Of a stretch of 5,671 bases of DNA, positions 1 to 4,871 are shown piece by piece (within the stretch, counting starts at the first letter, position 1; every line of letters starts with the position of its first letter). The position numbers and the translations under genes were made by a program. Below the pieces are notes generated by a model. It searched no databases and was not told where the DNA came from. It saw only the letters and a list, made by a program, of their open reading frames with translations. Source of the stretch: Chloroflexota bacterium (lineage in GTDB: Bacteria; Chloroflexota; Limnocylindria; P2-11E); contig VGPA01000097.1 in the NCBI GenBank assembly GCA_016875665.1, forward strand, positions 1-5,671, written 5' to 3'.

Positions 1-104
1 GTTCTGGCGCCCGCAAGCAGAACGACTTCATCGCGACCATGTCCTGCCGCGGTGAGAACCGGCTCGCGATCCTCGACGGCCTGCGCCGGATGGTTGCCCG
101 ATGA
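1..104 (+). CDS. 3' end of an unidentified gene (partial)
   Basis: The frame beginning at base 3 is open from the left edge to a TGA at 102-104 and gives about 33 residues (SGARKQNDFIATMSCRGENR, then a helix-like tail ending LRRMVAR). Its stop overlaps the ATG of the lipoprotein gene at 101 in an ATGA junction, the usual sign of translational coupling, so it is very probably a real gene co-transcribed with that lipoprotein. The visible part has no motif I can assign to a family. A single Cys and a basic C-terminal helix are all that can be described, and the function is unknown. It runs off the window, so length and start are not visible. Confidence 0.6.
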   Translation, partial: SGARKQNDFIATMSCRGENRLAILDGLRRMVAR

Positions 105-772
105 GGAGGCGGCTGGCTTGGCTCCTCGCGGCCGCGCTCGTCCTTTCGTCGTGCGACGAGAACATGGAGGCGACCGGTGACTTCGTCTTCGGCGTGCTGA
201 ACGCAACCGGAGGGAGGATCGACGCGAACGATCCGGCGAAGACGCTCCAGAACACGCTCTCAGGCGAGACCATCGGCAATACGAAGGGCGATCCCGTGCT
301 CAACACGACGCGGAACATCGCGGCGCAAACGGCGCTCGACGACACGGACTCGTACGCGTTCGCGCTCCGCGGCAAGAAGCCGAGCATCGCGGACGTCGAC
401 GAGGGCATCAAGAAGTACGACGCGGCGGTCTTCATCACTCCGGGCGACGACCAGCACGCTCAGCAGCGCGCGGCCGCACATGCAGCTCGCGCGAGCTTCT
501 TCATGACCTCCGGGGACGTGCGGCGCGAGTCCGGAGGGGCGGGCGACGCCTCGGTGGAGTACCAGCAAGCGGGCAGGGATTTCGAGGAGGCGGGGCGCCG
601 CGACCTCCGCGATCCCCAGCGTGGCAACAACCTCGCGCAGGCGTCGCACGCGTTCTACACCGGCGGCGACAAGGCGAAGGCCTGCGCGCTGGCGCGTGAG
701 GCGATCGCGTCGCGAACCGACCAGGCACACGGCGCGTTGGCCGTGCGGGTGCAGCAGCTCAGCTGCGGCTAG
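101..772 (+). CDS. Putative lipoprotein with TPR-like helices
   Basis: A 223-residue protein. It begins with a textbook lipoprotein signal: MRRR, a hydrophobic stretch (residues 5-15), then the lipobox LSSC with the lipidated Cys at 18. It is therefore expected to be exported and anchored in a membrane. The mature part has no transmembrane segment and is Ala-, Asp- and Arg-rich. Residues 95-140 (VDEGIKKYDAAV...) and 178-205 (ASHAFYTGGDKAKACALARE) look like amphipathic helix pairs of the TPR type, where a 'GD..KA..LA..A' pattern is common. I recognise no specific family and assign no enzymatic role. The ATG overlaps the stop of the preceding gene, and the signal peptide fixes this start even though the Shine-Dalgarno is poor. 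A scaffold or assembly role would fit TPR lipoproteins in general, but that is inference only. Confidence 0.75.
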   Translation: MRRRLAWLLAAALVLSSCDENMEATGDFVFGVLNATGGRIDANDPAKTLQNTLSGETIGNTKGDPVLNTTRNIAAQTALDDTDSYAFALRGKKPSIADVDEGIKKYDAAVFITPGDDQHAQQRAAAHAARASFFMTSGDVRRESGGAGDASVEYQQAGRDFEEAGRRDLRDPQRGNNLAQASHAFYTGGDKAKACALAREAIASRTDQAHGALAVRVQQLSCG

Positions 773-780
773 CGGAGGCC

Positions 781-972
781 GTGCTGCAGGTCGTGTCCAG
801 GTTCACCGTCAGCGCGGAGACGGGCGGGGTGGCGTACTGGGCACACATCGGCGGATTCGTCGCAGGGCTCACCCTGGCGCTCGTGTTGGGCCCGTCGCGG
901 GCGACTCGGGCGGACGGATGCCCGCTGTGCCGTGAGCACGGGGTCGCGACGCTGCTCAGGCCAGGCCGATGA
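781..972 (+). pseudogene. Rhomboid protease remnant, last TM helix only
   Basis: Read from the GTG at 781, this 63-residue stretch contains the rhomboid TM6 signature GGVAYWAHIGGFVAGL (residues 15-30). It includes the catalytic His (H22) and the AHxxGxxxG helix-packing pattern of the family. Rhomboids are intramembrane serine proteases of about 200 or more residues whose nucleophile Ser sits in a GxSG motif of TM4. That motif and TM1-TM5 are absent. The frame is open upstream only back to 700, where it runs inside the lipoprotein gene and shows no rhomboid character. The similarity begins almost exactly after the lipoprotein stop at 772. The tail after TM6 (with a CPLC pair) overlaps the end of dapB on the other strand by 17 bases and may be out-of-place sequence. 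A GGAGG sits only 2 bases before the GTG, too close for good initiation. I read it as a decayed or misassembled fragment without protease activity. Confidence 0.75.
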
Positions 973-1747
973 CCTGCTCGTAGCCGCGGATCAGGCCGAC
1001 CCGGTCGGTCTTTAGGACCTCGCGGATCGTACGCGCGACGGCCGAGGCGTGGCCCTCGCGGCTGTTCTCCTCGCAGGTGATCCGCAGCATCTCGTCGGGA
1101 GCCGACATCACGATCTCGTGCCGGCCGAAGATCCCGGCCACTCGCAGGCTGTGGATCCGGACACCGCCGTGCTCCGCTCCGCGCGCTCCGGGCAGGCTCT
1201 CGTGCCGCACGCCCGCGTCGACCATGTTCTCGCCGCGGGACTCGCGGATCGCGCGCGCGATGGTCACCGCCGTGCCGGAGGGGGAGTCGGCCTTGCCGTC
1301 ATGGTGCGTCTCGATGATCTCGGCCCGATCCAGATAGCGCGCCGCGATCCGCGCGAAGTGCATCGCGAGGGCGGAGGAGACGCGGAACGTCGGGCAATGG
1401 AAGACGGCGAGGCCCTCATCGCGGGCGACCTGGTCGATGGAGACGAACGCGTCCTCGGTGATCCCGGAGGTTCCGCTGACCACGCGCGCGCCGGAGCGGA
1501 GCGCGGCCATGATCAGCCGAGGCGCGACGGGGCCGCGGGTGAAGTCGACCATCACATCCGCGCCGTCCAGGAGCTGGCCCGCGGTGCGCTCGCCGGCGCT
1601 GCCGAAGCCGCCGACGATCTCGAGGTCGTGCTCCTGAGGAAGCTGGCTCATCATGACCCGGCCCATCCGGCCGGTGCCGCCGGCGACGACGACCTTGGTG
1701 AGGCGCGTCCGGGTGGGGGTGGGTGTGCCCGTTCGGGTCGCCAGCAT
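956..1747 (-). CDS. dapB: 4-hydroxy-tetrahydrodipicolinate reductase
   Basis: DapB reduces 4-hydroxy-tetrahydrodipicolinate with NAD(P)H in the cytoplasmic diaminopimelate/lysine pathway. The 263 residues show the family order: the dinucleotide-binding loop GGTGRMG (23-29), VDFT (67-70), GTSG (92-95; usually GTTG), then the active-site segment HHDGKADSPSGTA (148-160). H148 and K152 correspond to E. coli His159 and Lys163. The length is normal. The ATG at 1747 is chosen because an AAGGAGGG lies 6 bases upstream (1754-1761). It gives a Thr/Arg/Pro-rich extension (residues 4-15) before the Rossmann fold. Two oddities: the conserved Asn-Phe before the hinge reads CPTFRVSSA (118-126) instead of a PNF/ANF-type segment, and the C-terminus (KTDRVGLIRGYEQVIGL) is unlike the usual GLYDM-type end. 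It stands alone without other lysine genes here and is governed by a lysine riboswitch directly upstream. The product name is solid, although the sequence is divergent. Confidence 0.93.
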   Translation of the reverse strand: MLATRTGTPTPTRTRLTKVVVAGGTGRMGRVMMSQLPQEHDLEIVGGFGSAGERTAGQLLDGADVMVDFTRGPVAPRLIMAALRSGARVVSGTSGITEDAFVSIDQVARDEGLAVFHCPTFRVSSALAMHFARIAARYLDRAEIIETHHDGKADSPSGTAVTIARAIRESRGENMVDAGVRHESLPGARGAEHGGVRIHSLRVAGIFGRHEIVMSAPDEMLRITCEENSREGHASAVARTIREVLKTDRVGLIRGYEQVIGLA

Positions 1748-1753
1748 GTCGAG

Positions 1754-1761
1754 CCCTCCTT
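1754..1761 (-). promoter_or_regulatory. Shine-Dalgarno of dapB
   Basis: On the - strand this reads AAGGAGGG, with 6 bases between it and the ATG at 1747-1745. It is a near-perfect anti-16S match and fixes the start of dapB. It lies 7 bases after the U-tract of the attenuator, outside the terminator hairpin. Control should therefore act on transcription rather than by hiding the ribosome binding site. Confidence 0.85.
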
Positions 1762-1768
1762 CTTTACG

Positions 1769-1807
1769 AAAAACGGAGGCCGGCGCGCCTCACGCACCGA
1801 ACCTCCG
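1769..1807 (-). terminator. Intrinsic terminator (attenuator) in the dapB leader
   Basis: Read on the - strand: outer stem CGGAGG (1807-1802) with CCTCCG (1779-1774), inner stem CGGTGCG (1799-1793) with CGCGCCG (1787-1781, one G-U pair), separated by TT opposite G, with a TGAGG loop (1792-1788). TTTTT follows at once (1773-1769). This is a long GC-rich hairpin plus U-run, the classical Rho-independent form. It ends about 20 bases before the dapB ATG and 30 bases after the lysine aptamer. No gene that it could simply terminate lies upstream on this strand, so it is best read as the off-state of the riboswitch. Confidence 0.88.
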
Positions 1808-1840
1808 AATAGACGGAAAAACCGTCAGGAGAGCTCGTGC
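1802..1840 (-). promoter_or_regulatory. Predicted antiterminator of the lysine riboswitch
   Basis: An alternative fold competing with both P1 and the terminator can be drawn on the - strand. UCUCC (1832-1828) pairs with GGAGG of the terminator 5' arm (1806-1802), enclosing the perfect small hairpin GACGG-UUUUU-CCGUC (1826-1812). It can be extended by GCAC (1840-1837, the 3' strand of aptamer P1) pairing with GUGC (1797-1794). Since GCAC and the terminator 5' arm are each used twice, lysine-stabilised P1 would free the terminator, and absence of lysine would favour this fold. The drawing is by eye; the small hairpin is certain as sequence, and the competition is inferred. Confidence 0.55.
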
Positions 1841-2017
1841 AGGCAAGCGCTCCGCACCGGGGTGCTACCCCCAGTGCGACAGTCCGGCGTCTTCCGAGCG
1901 CCAGACCACGAGTCGGACTTGAGCGATCCGACCCGTTCGGCGCGAGACCCTGACGGCGCATCACCGGAAGCTCGTTCCTCAGCGACCGCTACTGTCCCGC
2001 GCACCTCAAACCAGCAC
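1837..2017 (-). promoter_or_regulatory. Lysine riboswitch (L box) aptamer
   Basis: The roughly 181-nt aptamer matches the lysine-binding RNA in sequence order and helix plan, read 5' to 3' on the - strand. P1 is GUGCUGGU (2017-2010) with GCCUGCAC (1844-1837), with one U-U mismatch. The signature GAGGUGCG (2007-2000) forms P2, GGUGCG with CGCGCC (1944-1939), and contains the conserved AGUA. L2 is CGAGC (1974-1970) closed by GGAA/UUCC. Then GCGCCGAA is followed by P3, CGGGUCGGA (1935-1927) with UCCGACUCG (1917-1909). P4 is GUCUGGCG (1906-1899) with CGCCGGAC (1889-1882). CUGUCGC precedes P5, GCACUGGGG (1877-1869) with CCCCGGUGC (1862-1854), and GGAG (1853-1850) returns to P1. L2 GAGC (1973-1970) and L3 GCUC (1924-1921) are complementary, as in the known L2-L3 kissing interaction. 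It binds L-lysine and controls dapB downstream by attenuation. Confidence 0.92.
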
Positions 2018-2020
2018 CGC

Positions 2021-2050
2021 GTATTCGATTTGCCTGAAACCATACTCCAA
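2021..2050 (-). promoter_or_regulatory. Candidate promoter for riboswitch-dapB
   Basis: On the - strand a TTGGAG (2050-2045) and a GAATAC (2026-2021) are 18 bases apart, directly ahead of the aptamer. Transcription would begin about at or just inside the first bases of P1, which is slightly too close. A second choice is TATGGT (2044-2039) with TTCACC (2065-2060) at a short 15-base spacing, which would leave about 15 bases before P1. A promoter must lie somewhere in 2018-2080, but neither reading is strong. Confidence 0.3.
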
Positions 2051-2137
2051 CCGGACGCTGGTGAACAGCCCCCCGCCGTCAGTCATGAGGGGTGGCGGCG
2101 AGCCCCAGGGGTCCCGGGCGAAAAGCCCCCGCCCCGA

Positions 2138-2143
2138 TAGACT
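2138..2143 (+). promoter_or_regulatory. Candidate -10 box, possibly leaderless DoxX-like gene
   Basis: TAGACT fits the TANNNT form of a -10 element and ends 8 bases before the ATG at 2152. Together with the lack of any Shine-Dalgarno in the C/G-rich stretch upstream, this suggests transcription starting at or next to the start codon, a leaderless mRNA. No convincing -35 is seen. Offered as a weak call. Confidence 0.3.
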
Positions 2144-2151
2144 GCGCGCCC

Positions 2152-2586
2152 ATGTCCGAGGCACTTCTGATCGGCCGCCTGATCTTTGCCTTCTACTTCG
2201 CCGAGGCGGGATACCGCAACGTCCGCGGGAGCGGCAACATCATCGCGGGCATGCGCACGCAGCCCCGGTACCCGCCCTACATGAGGGCGGCGCCGGCGCT
2301 CTTCACGCACGCGAGCAACGCGTGCCTGGTGCTCGGCTCACTGTCCGTCGGGCTCGGGGTGTGGGGCGATCTGGGCTCGCTCCTGCTCATCGGGTTCCTC
2401 GTGCCGGTCACCCTGGTGACCCACGCCTACTGGCGGATCGAGGATCCGGCGGAGAAGCGCCTGGCGCGCATGGGATTCTTCCGGAACCTGGGCCACGTGG
2501 GGGCGTGCATCTTCCTGTTCGGCGTGTTCGCGAGCGCGACTCCGCTCAACCCCACGCTCACGTCGCCGCTCCTCACGATCCGATAG
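2152..2586 (+). CDS. DoxX-like integral membrane protein
   Basis: A 144-residue protein with four hydrophobic helices: about residues 4-20 (LLIGRLIFAFYFAEAGY), 47-69, 71-92 (LGSLLLIGFLVPVTLVTHAY) and 108-128. The layout resembles DoxX-family proteins: an N-terminal GR(L/I)xFAxxFxxxG helix, a central 'LG..L...F..PVTL..HA.W' helix, a polar 'DPAEKR' loop and a following F.(K/R)NL.H.GA helix. DoxX proteins are small inner-membrane proteins of varied and mostly unproven function; some are linked to quinone or thiosulfate redox chemistry or to oxidative-stress complexes. The ATG at 2152 is preferred over an ATG at 2092, because the extra 20 residues would be a Pro/Arg-rich run foreign to the family. 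There is no Shine-Dalgarno (see the -10 note). It is transcribed away from the dapB riboswitch and converges on coaE. Confidence 0.8.
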   Translation: MSEALLIGRLIFAFYFAEAGYRNVRGSGNIIAGMRTQPRYPPYMRAAPALFTHASNACLVLGSLSVGLGVWGDLGSLLLIGFLVPVTLVTHAYWRIEDPAEKRLARMGFFRNLGHVGACIFLFGVFASATPLNPTLTSPLLTIR

Positions 2587-2614
2587 CGGCGCCGTCGCGG
2601 CGAGGACGTGGTTG

Positions 2615-2627
2615 GGGTCGGTGACCC
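2615..2627 (+). terminator. Possible hairpin in the convergent gap
   Basis: GGGTC-GGT-GACCC forms a perfect 5-bp stem with a 3-base loop, 28 bases after the DoxX-like stop and 35 bases before the end of coaE on the other strand. There is no T-run on either side, so it is not a standard intrinsic terminator. Its place between converging genes is the only argument for a role. The rest of 2587-2662 shows nothing else. Confidence 0.25.
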
Positions 2628-2662
2628 GGCGGGGCTGACGACCGGACTACCCCTCCGCGATC

Positions 2663-3289
2663 TCAGGAGCGTGGAGCGCGGAGCCGGGCCTCGGCCTGGA
2701 CGCGGGCCCAGGCCTCGTCGACCGAGCGCGCGAGTGCGGCGCGGTCGCCGGAGTTCTCGATCACCGTCGTGGCGGCGTCGCGGTACGCCGCCTCGGTCGG
2801 CTGGCTCGCGAGGCGCGCCGTGACCTGCTCCGCCGTCATGTCGCGCCCGACCGCGCGCTCGACCAGCGTGTCGCGCGGGGCGAGCACGACCCAGATCCGG
2901 TCGCAGGCGTCCTTCAGCTTGCCCTCGTGGCCATCGATGAGCTTGGCGTTTTCGAGCACGAGGATCTCCGAGTCGGCGAGGGCATCGCGCACCTCGCGTA
3001 CGCGCTCGGTCACGCGGGGGTGAAGGATCCCCTCGAGCACGGCGAGCTGTGCGGGATCGGCGAACACGATCGCCGCGAGCCTGCGCGGGTCGATGGTTCC
3101 GTCCGCGCCGAGGATGTCCCGGCCGAAGCGGCGCACGATCTCGTCGAAGCCGAGCGTGCCGGGCCGCCGCTCCTCACGCGCGAGCTGGTCGGCGTCGATC
3201 ACGCGGGCGCCGTGCTCCTCGAGCAGCGCGCGCACGGTCGACTTGCCCGCGCCGATCGGGCCGGTGAGCCCGACGAGGAACGCGGTCAT
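2663..3289 (-). CDS. coaE: Dephospho-CoA kinase
   Basis: CoaE phosphorylates the 3'-hydroxyl of dephospho-CoA with ATP, the last step of coenzyme A synthesis in the cytoplasm. The 208 residues match the family length of about 200. The P-loop GPIGAGKS lies at residues 10-17 and DAD at 32-34 (the usual base acting in catalysis). LEGILHPRV (85-93) is the family's HPxV motif. The lid region AVGRDMTAEQVTARLASQ is followed by VIENSGD, the standard C-terminal signature. The usual PLLFE segment reads ENAKLID (113-119), a variant I associate with Chloroflexota-like enzymes. The ATG at 3289 is chosen because it opens right at the beta strand before the P-loop. Upstream in-frame residues are Arg-rich and overlap the methyltransferase gene. 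It overlaps that gene's stop by 4 bases (ATGA), so it is likely translationally coupled as the third gene of the operon. Confidence 0.93.
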   Translation of the reverse strand: MTAFLVGLTGPIGAGKSTVRALLEEHGARVIDADQLAREERRPGTLGFDEIVRRFGRDILGADGTIDPRRLAAIVFADPAQLAVLEGILHPRVTERVREVRDALADSEILVLENAKLIDGHEGKLKDACDRIWVVLAPRDTLVERAVGRDMTAEQVTARLASQPTEAAYRDAATTVIENSGDRAALARSVDEAWARVQAEARLRAPRS

Positions 3290-3900
3290 CGAACGATGCC
3301 TGCCACCCTCGGCGTGGGCGAGCCCAGTCGGTGGACGGAGAGCACGTAGTCGGCATCGGCGCGCCATGCCTCGCGGTCCCAGGTGGACCAACGCTCCTCG
3401 AGCGCGAGCCCGGCCTCCGTCGCCAGAGCGTCGTACCGCTCCGGGCTCAGATGCTCGCGCCGCGAGAAGCCGGCGACGAGGCGGCCGCCGGGCGGGAGAT
3501 GTCGCGCGATCCGGCGCACGACCTCGGCCTCGCTGTCGGGCGTGAGCAGGATCATCACATTCCCTGCCGCGATCACGAGGTCGAATGTCCGCCCGAGCTC
3601 GAGCTCGGCGAGATCGGCCACCACCCAGGGCACCGCGGGCGCCTTCCGGCGCGCCGTGACGAGCATGTCGGGATCGAGATCGACGCCGACCACGTCCACA
3701 CCGCGGCGCGCGAGCTCGCGCCCGACCCGTCCCGTGCCGCAGCCCGCGTCGAGCACCGACCGCGGCGTGAAGCGCATGACGAAATCCGCCTCGCCGTGCA
3801 CGTTCTCGCCCGCCGCCGCCGCGCGGTCGTACCGCGAGTCGTAGTCGTCGCCCACCAGGTCGCGGACCGACAGCCAGCGGTTGCGCCGCTCGGCGCTCAT
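3286..3900 (-). CDS. Class I SAM-dependent methyltransferase
   Basis: A 204-residue cytoplasmic protein with the Rossmann-type methyltransferase fold. Motif I is VLDAGCGTGRVG (49-60), the acidic ribose-binding residues are in VGVDLDPDML (D74/D76), motif II is VADL (94-97), and strand 4 is FDLVIAAGNVM (106-116). A LPPGGRLVAGF loop precedes the fifth strand. This is the generic Methyltransf_25/11 layout. The substrate cannot be told, and the C-terminal part (EERWSTWDREAW...DYVLSVHRL) resembles small-molecule type enzymes of the same group. The ATG at 3900 lies 2 bases after the AHSA1-type gene's stop, with a GGAG inside the end of that gene. The stop overlaps the coaE start. No regulator or pathway neighbour reveals the substrate. 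The family call is strong, and the role is unknown. Confidence 0.88.
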   Translation of the reverse strand: MSAERRNRWLSVRDLVGDDYDSRYDRAAAAGENVHGEADFVMRFTPRSVLDAGCGTGRVGRELARRGVDVVGVDLDPDMLVTARRKAPAVPWVVADLAELELGRTFDLVIAAGNVMILLTPDSEAEVVRRIARHLPPGGRLVAGFSRREHLSPERYDALATEAGLALEERWSTWDREAWRADADYVLSVHRLGSPTPRVAGIVR

Positions 3901-3902
3901 GG

Positions 3903-4307
3903 TCAGCGCTCCGCGGCGGCGGACCTCGCGCGCAGTGGCTGCCAGTAGTAGCTGCGCCACCCGGCGGCGATCTCGCGCTCGTAGCGCGACGGCACGCCCG
4001 ACTGGCGGAACGCGATGCGCGCCCCGCCCGGCGCCTTCGAAAGCGTGAACGTGGCCTTCGAGTAGACGCCCACCGGCCAGTTGTTCGCGCGCCACGTCTG
4101 CTTGATGCGCTTGTTCTTCACCAGCTCGAGGCGCGTCCCCTCGAGGTCGCGCCCGACCGTGAAGCCGCCGCACACCTTTGGGCTGACCGTCGTCTTCTGT
4201 CCGGACAGCGAGCTGTGCTTCTTGGAATCCATGAGCACGCCGTAGATGTCGGCAGGCGTCGCGCCACAGATGGTCGCCGTCTGCTGGATCGTCCTCGTTC
4301 CCGCCAT
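3903..4307 (-). CDS. SRPBCC / AHSA1-domain protein
   Basis: A 134-residue protein covering essentially one Bet v 1-like (START/SRPBCC) domain of the AHSA1 type. Family hallmarks are visible in order: an early 'ATPADIYGVLMD' helix (16-27), a GGxFT turn (47-51), the L-V-x-N-K-R-I-x-Q-x-W-R strand (around 62-74), a NWPVGVYSKATFTL strand, 'SGVP' and the C-terminal GWRSYYWQPLRA helix. Such proteins form a hydrophobic cavity; members range from Hsp90 co-chaperone homologues to ligand-binding and stress proteins, so no reaction is claimed. It is the first gene of the operon with the methyltransferase and coaE. The ATG at 4307 is fixed by GGGAGGG 5 bases upstream (4313-4319 on the + map). A longer in-frame reading upstream is Arg-rich shadow sequence of the opposite gene. 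Confidence 0.88.
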   Translation of the reverse strand: MAGTRTIQQTATICGATPADIYGVLMDSKKHSSLSGQKTTVSPKVCGGFTVGRDLEGTRLELVKNKRIKQTWRANNWPVGVYSKATFTLSKAPGGARIAFRQSGVPSRYEREIAAGWRSYYWQPLRARSAAAER

Positions 4308-4312
4308 GAGAA

Positions 4313-4319
4313 CCCTCCC
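4313..4319 (-). promoter_or_regulatory. Shine-Dalgarno of the AHSA1-type gene
   Basis: GGGAGGG on the - strand with a 5-base spacer to the ATG at 4307-4305. It decides the start of the operon's first gene against a much longer in-frame reading that continues to 4823. Confidence 0.8.
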
Positions 4320-4358
4320 GCTACGCTTCGGCGCGAGCATATGCCGCCTGGGCTGTAA

Positions 4359-4850
4359 ATCGCCTTTGCGGCCATCTCGACGACCACCGTCGTCCTCTGC
4401 TTCGTGTCCGCCGCCTATCAGTTCGTCGCGCTCGTGCGCCAGCGCAGGCAGGAGACGACGCTCACGCTCATGAAGACCGCCGAGCCGCCGGCGCTCTTCT
4501 CCAGCTCGATCCGCCGCATCTTCGAGCTGCCCAACGACGCGCCCCCGGAGGCGATCCACGCGCTCGGTCCCGAGCTCGAGCAGGCGGTCCTCCAGGCGTG
4601 CGTCAACTTCGAGAACCTGGGATACCTCGTGTACGCCCGCCTGATCCCGCTCCACATGGCGGACAATGTCGTCGGCGGCATGGTCCGCCTGACCTGGAGG
4701 AAGAACCGCTCCTACTTGATGCGGTTCCGGGCGGACAGCCCCGCGGCGTTCGAATGGCTCGAGTGGCTGTACGACCGCTTCGAGCAGTACCCCTCCAAGA
4801 CCGACAGCGCGGTCGGCGCGCACGTGACCCGGCGTTCCTGGAAGCCGTGA
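4359..4850 (+). CDS. Membrane-anchored hypothetical protein, DUF4760-like
   Basis: The convincing protein is a 163-codon open stretch. Its first 27 residues form one transmembrane helix (IAFAAISTTTVVLCFVSAAY then QFVALV), followed by basic RQRRQ and a cytosolic-looking domain. That domain has FELPNDAPPEAI, a helical region with CVNFENLGYLVYARLIPL, then MVRLTWRKNRSYLMRFR and AFEWLEWLYDRFEQYP. The short anchor, a W.K..R core and the closing aromatic helix resemble DUF4760-type proteins, a tentative assignment with no known function. The start is unclear. Frame codons run from 4359 (ATC), just after an in-frame TAA (4356-4358) that is itself preceded by ATG at 4341. The first standard start is GTG 4404, which would remove most of the membrane helix. 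Either a non-standard start is used, or the gene is damaged at its sixth codon. It is divergent from the AHSA1-type gene and converges on the MFS pseudogene, with 21 bases between the stops. Confidence 0.65.
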   Translation: MAFAAISTTTVVLCFVSAAYQFVALVRQRRQETTLTLMKTAEPPALFSSSIRRIFELPNDAPPEAIHALGPELEQAVLQACVNFENLGYLVYARLIPLHMADNVVGGMVRLTWRKNRSYLMRFRADSPAAFEWLEWLYDRFEQYPSKTDSAVGAHVTRRSWKP

Positions 4851-4871
4851 AGCGGGGTTCAGTCCTAGCGG

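Noticed and set aside
28..730. Antisense open frames opposite the lipoprotein gene
   Set aside because: No start signals or domain; the + strand frame has a clear signal peptide and lipobox.
897..925. Inverted repeat GCGGGC...GCCCGC as a terminator after dapB
   Set aside because: Only a 6-bp stem with a 17-base loop and no T-run on either strand; common by chance at this GC content.
1764..2043. Two short - strand open frames upstream of dapB, possibly leader peptides
   Set aside because: They run through the riboswitch helices, have no Shine-Dalgarno and no lysine-rich run; the RNA structure explains the region better.
1049..2140. Long + strand open frame (363 codons) over dapB and its leader
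   Set aside because: It is antisense to dapB and to the riboswitch, is Arg/Ala/Gly/Asp-rich as expected from GC-rich opposite-strand reading, and shows no domain.
3903..4173. Longer N-terminus for the methyltransferase
   Set aside because: It would lie within the AHSA1-type gene in another frame and is Arg/Ala-rich without family similarity; ATG 3900 sits 2 bases after that gene's stop.
4308..4823. N-terminal extension of the AHSA1-type protein on the - strand
   Set aside because: The extension is shadow sequence of the + strand membrane protein; the strong Shine-Dalgarno at 4313-4319 fixes the start at 4307.
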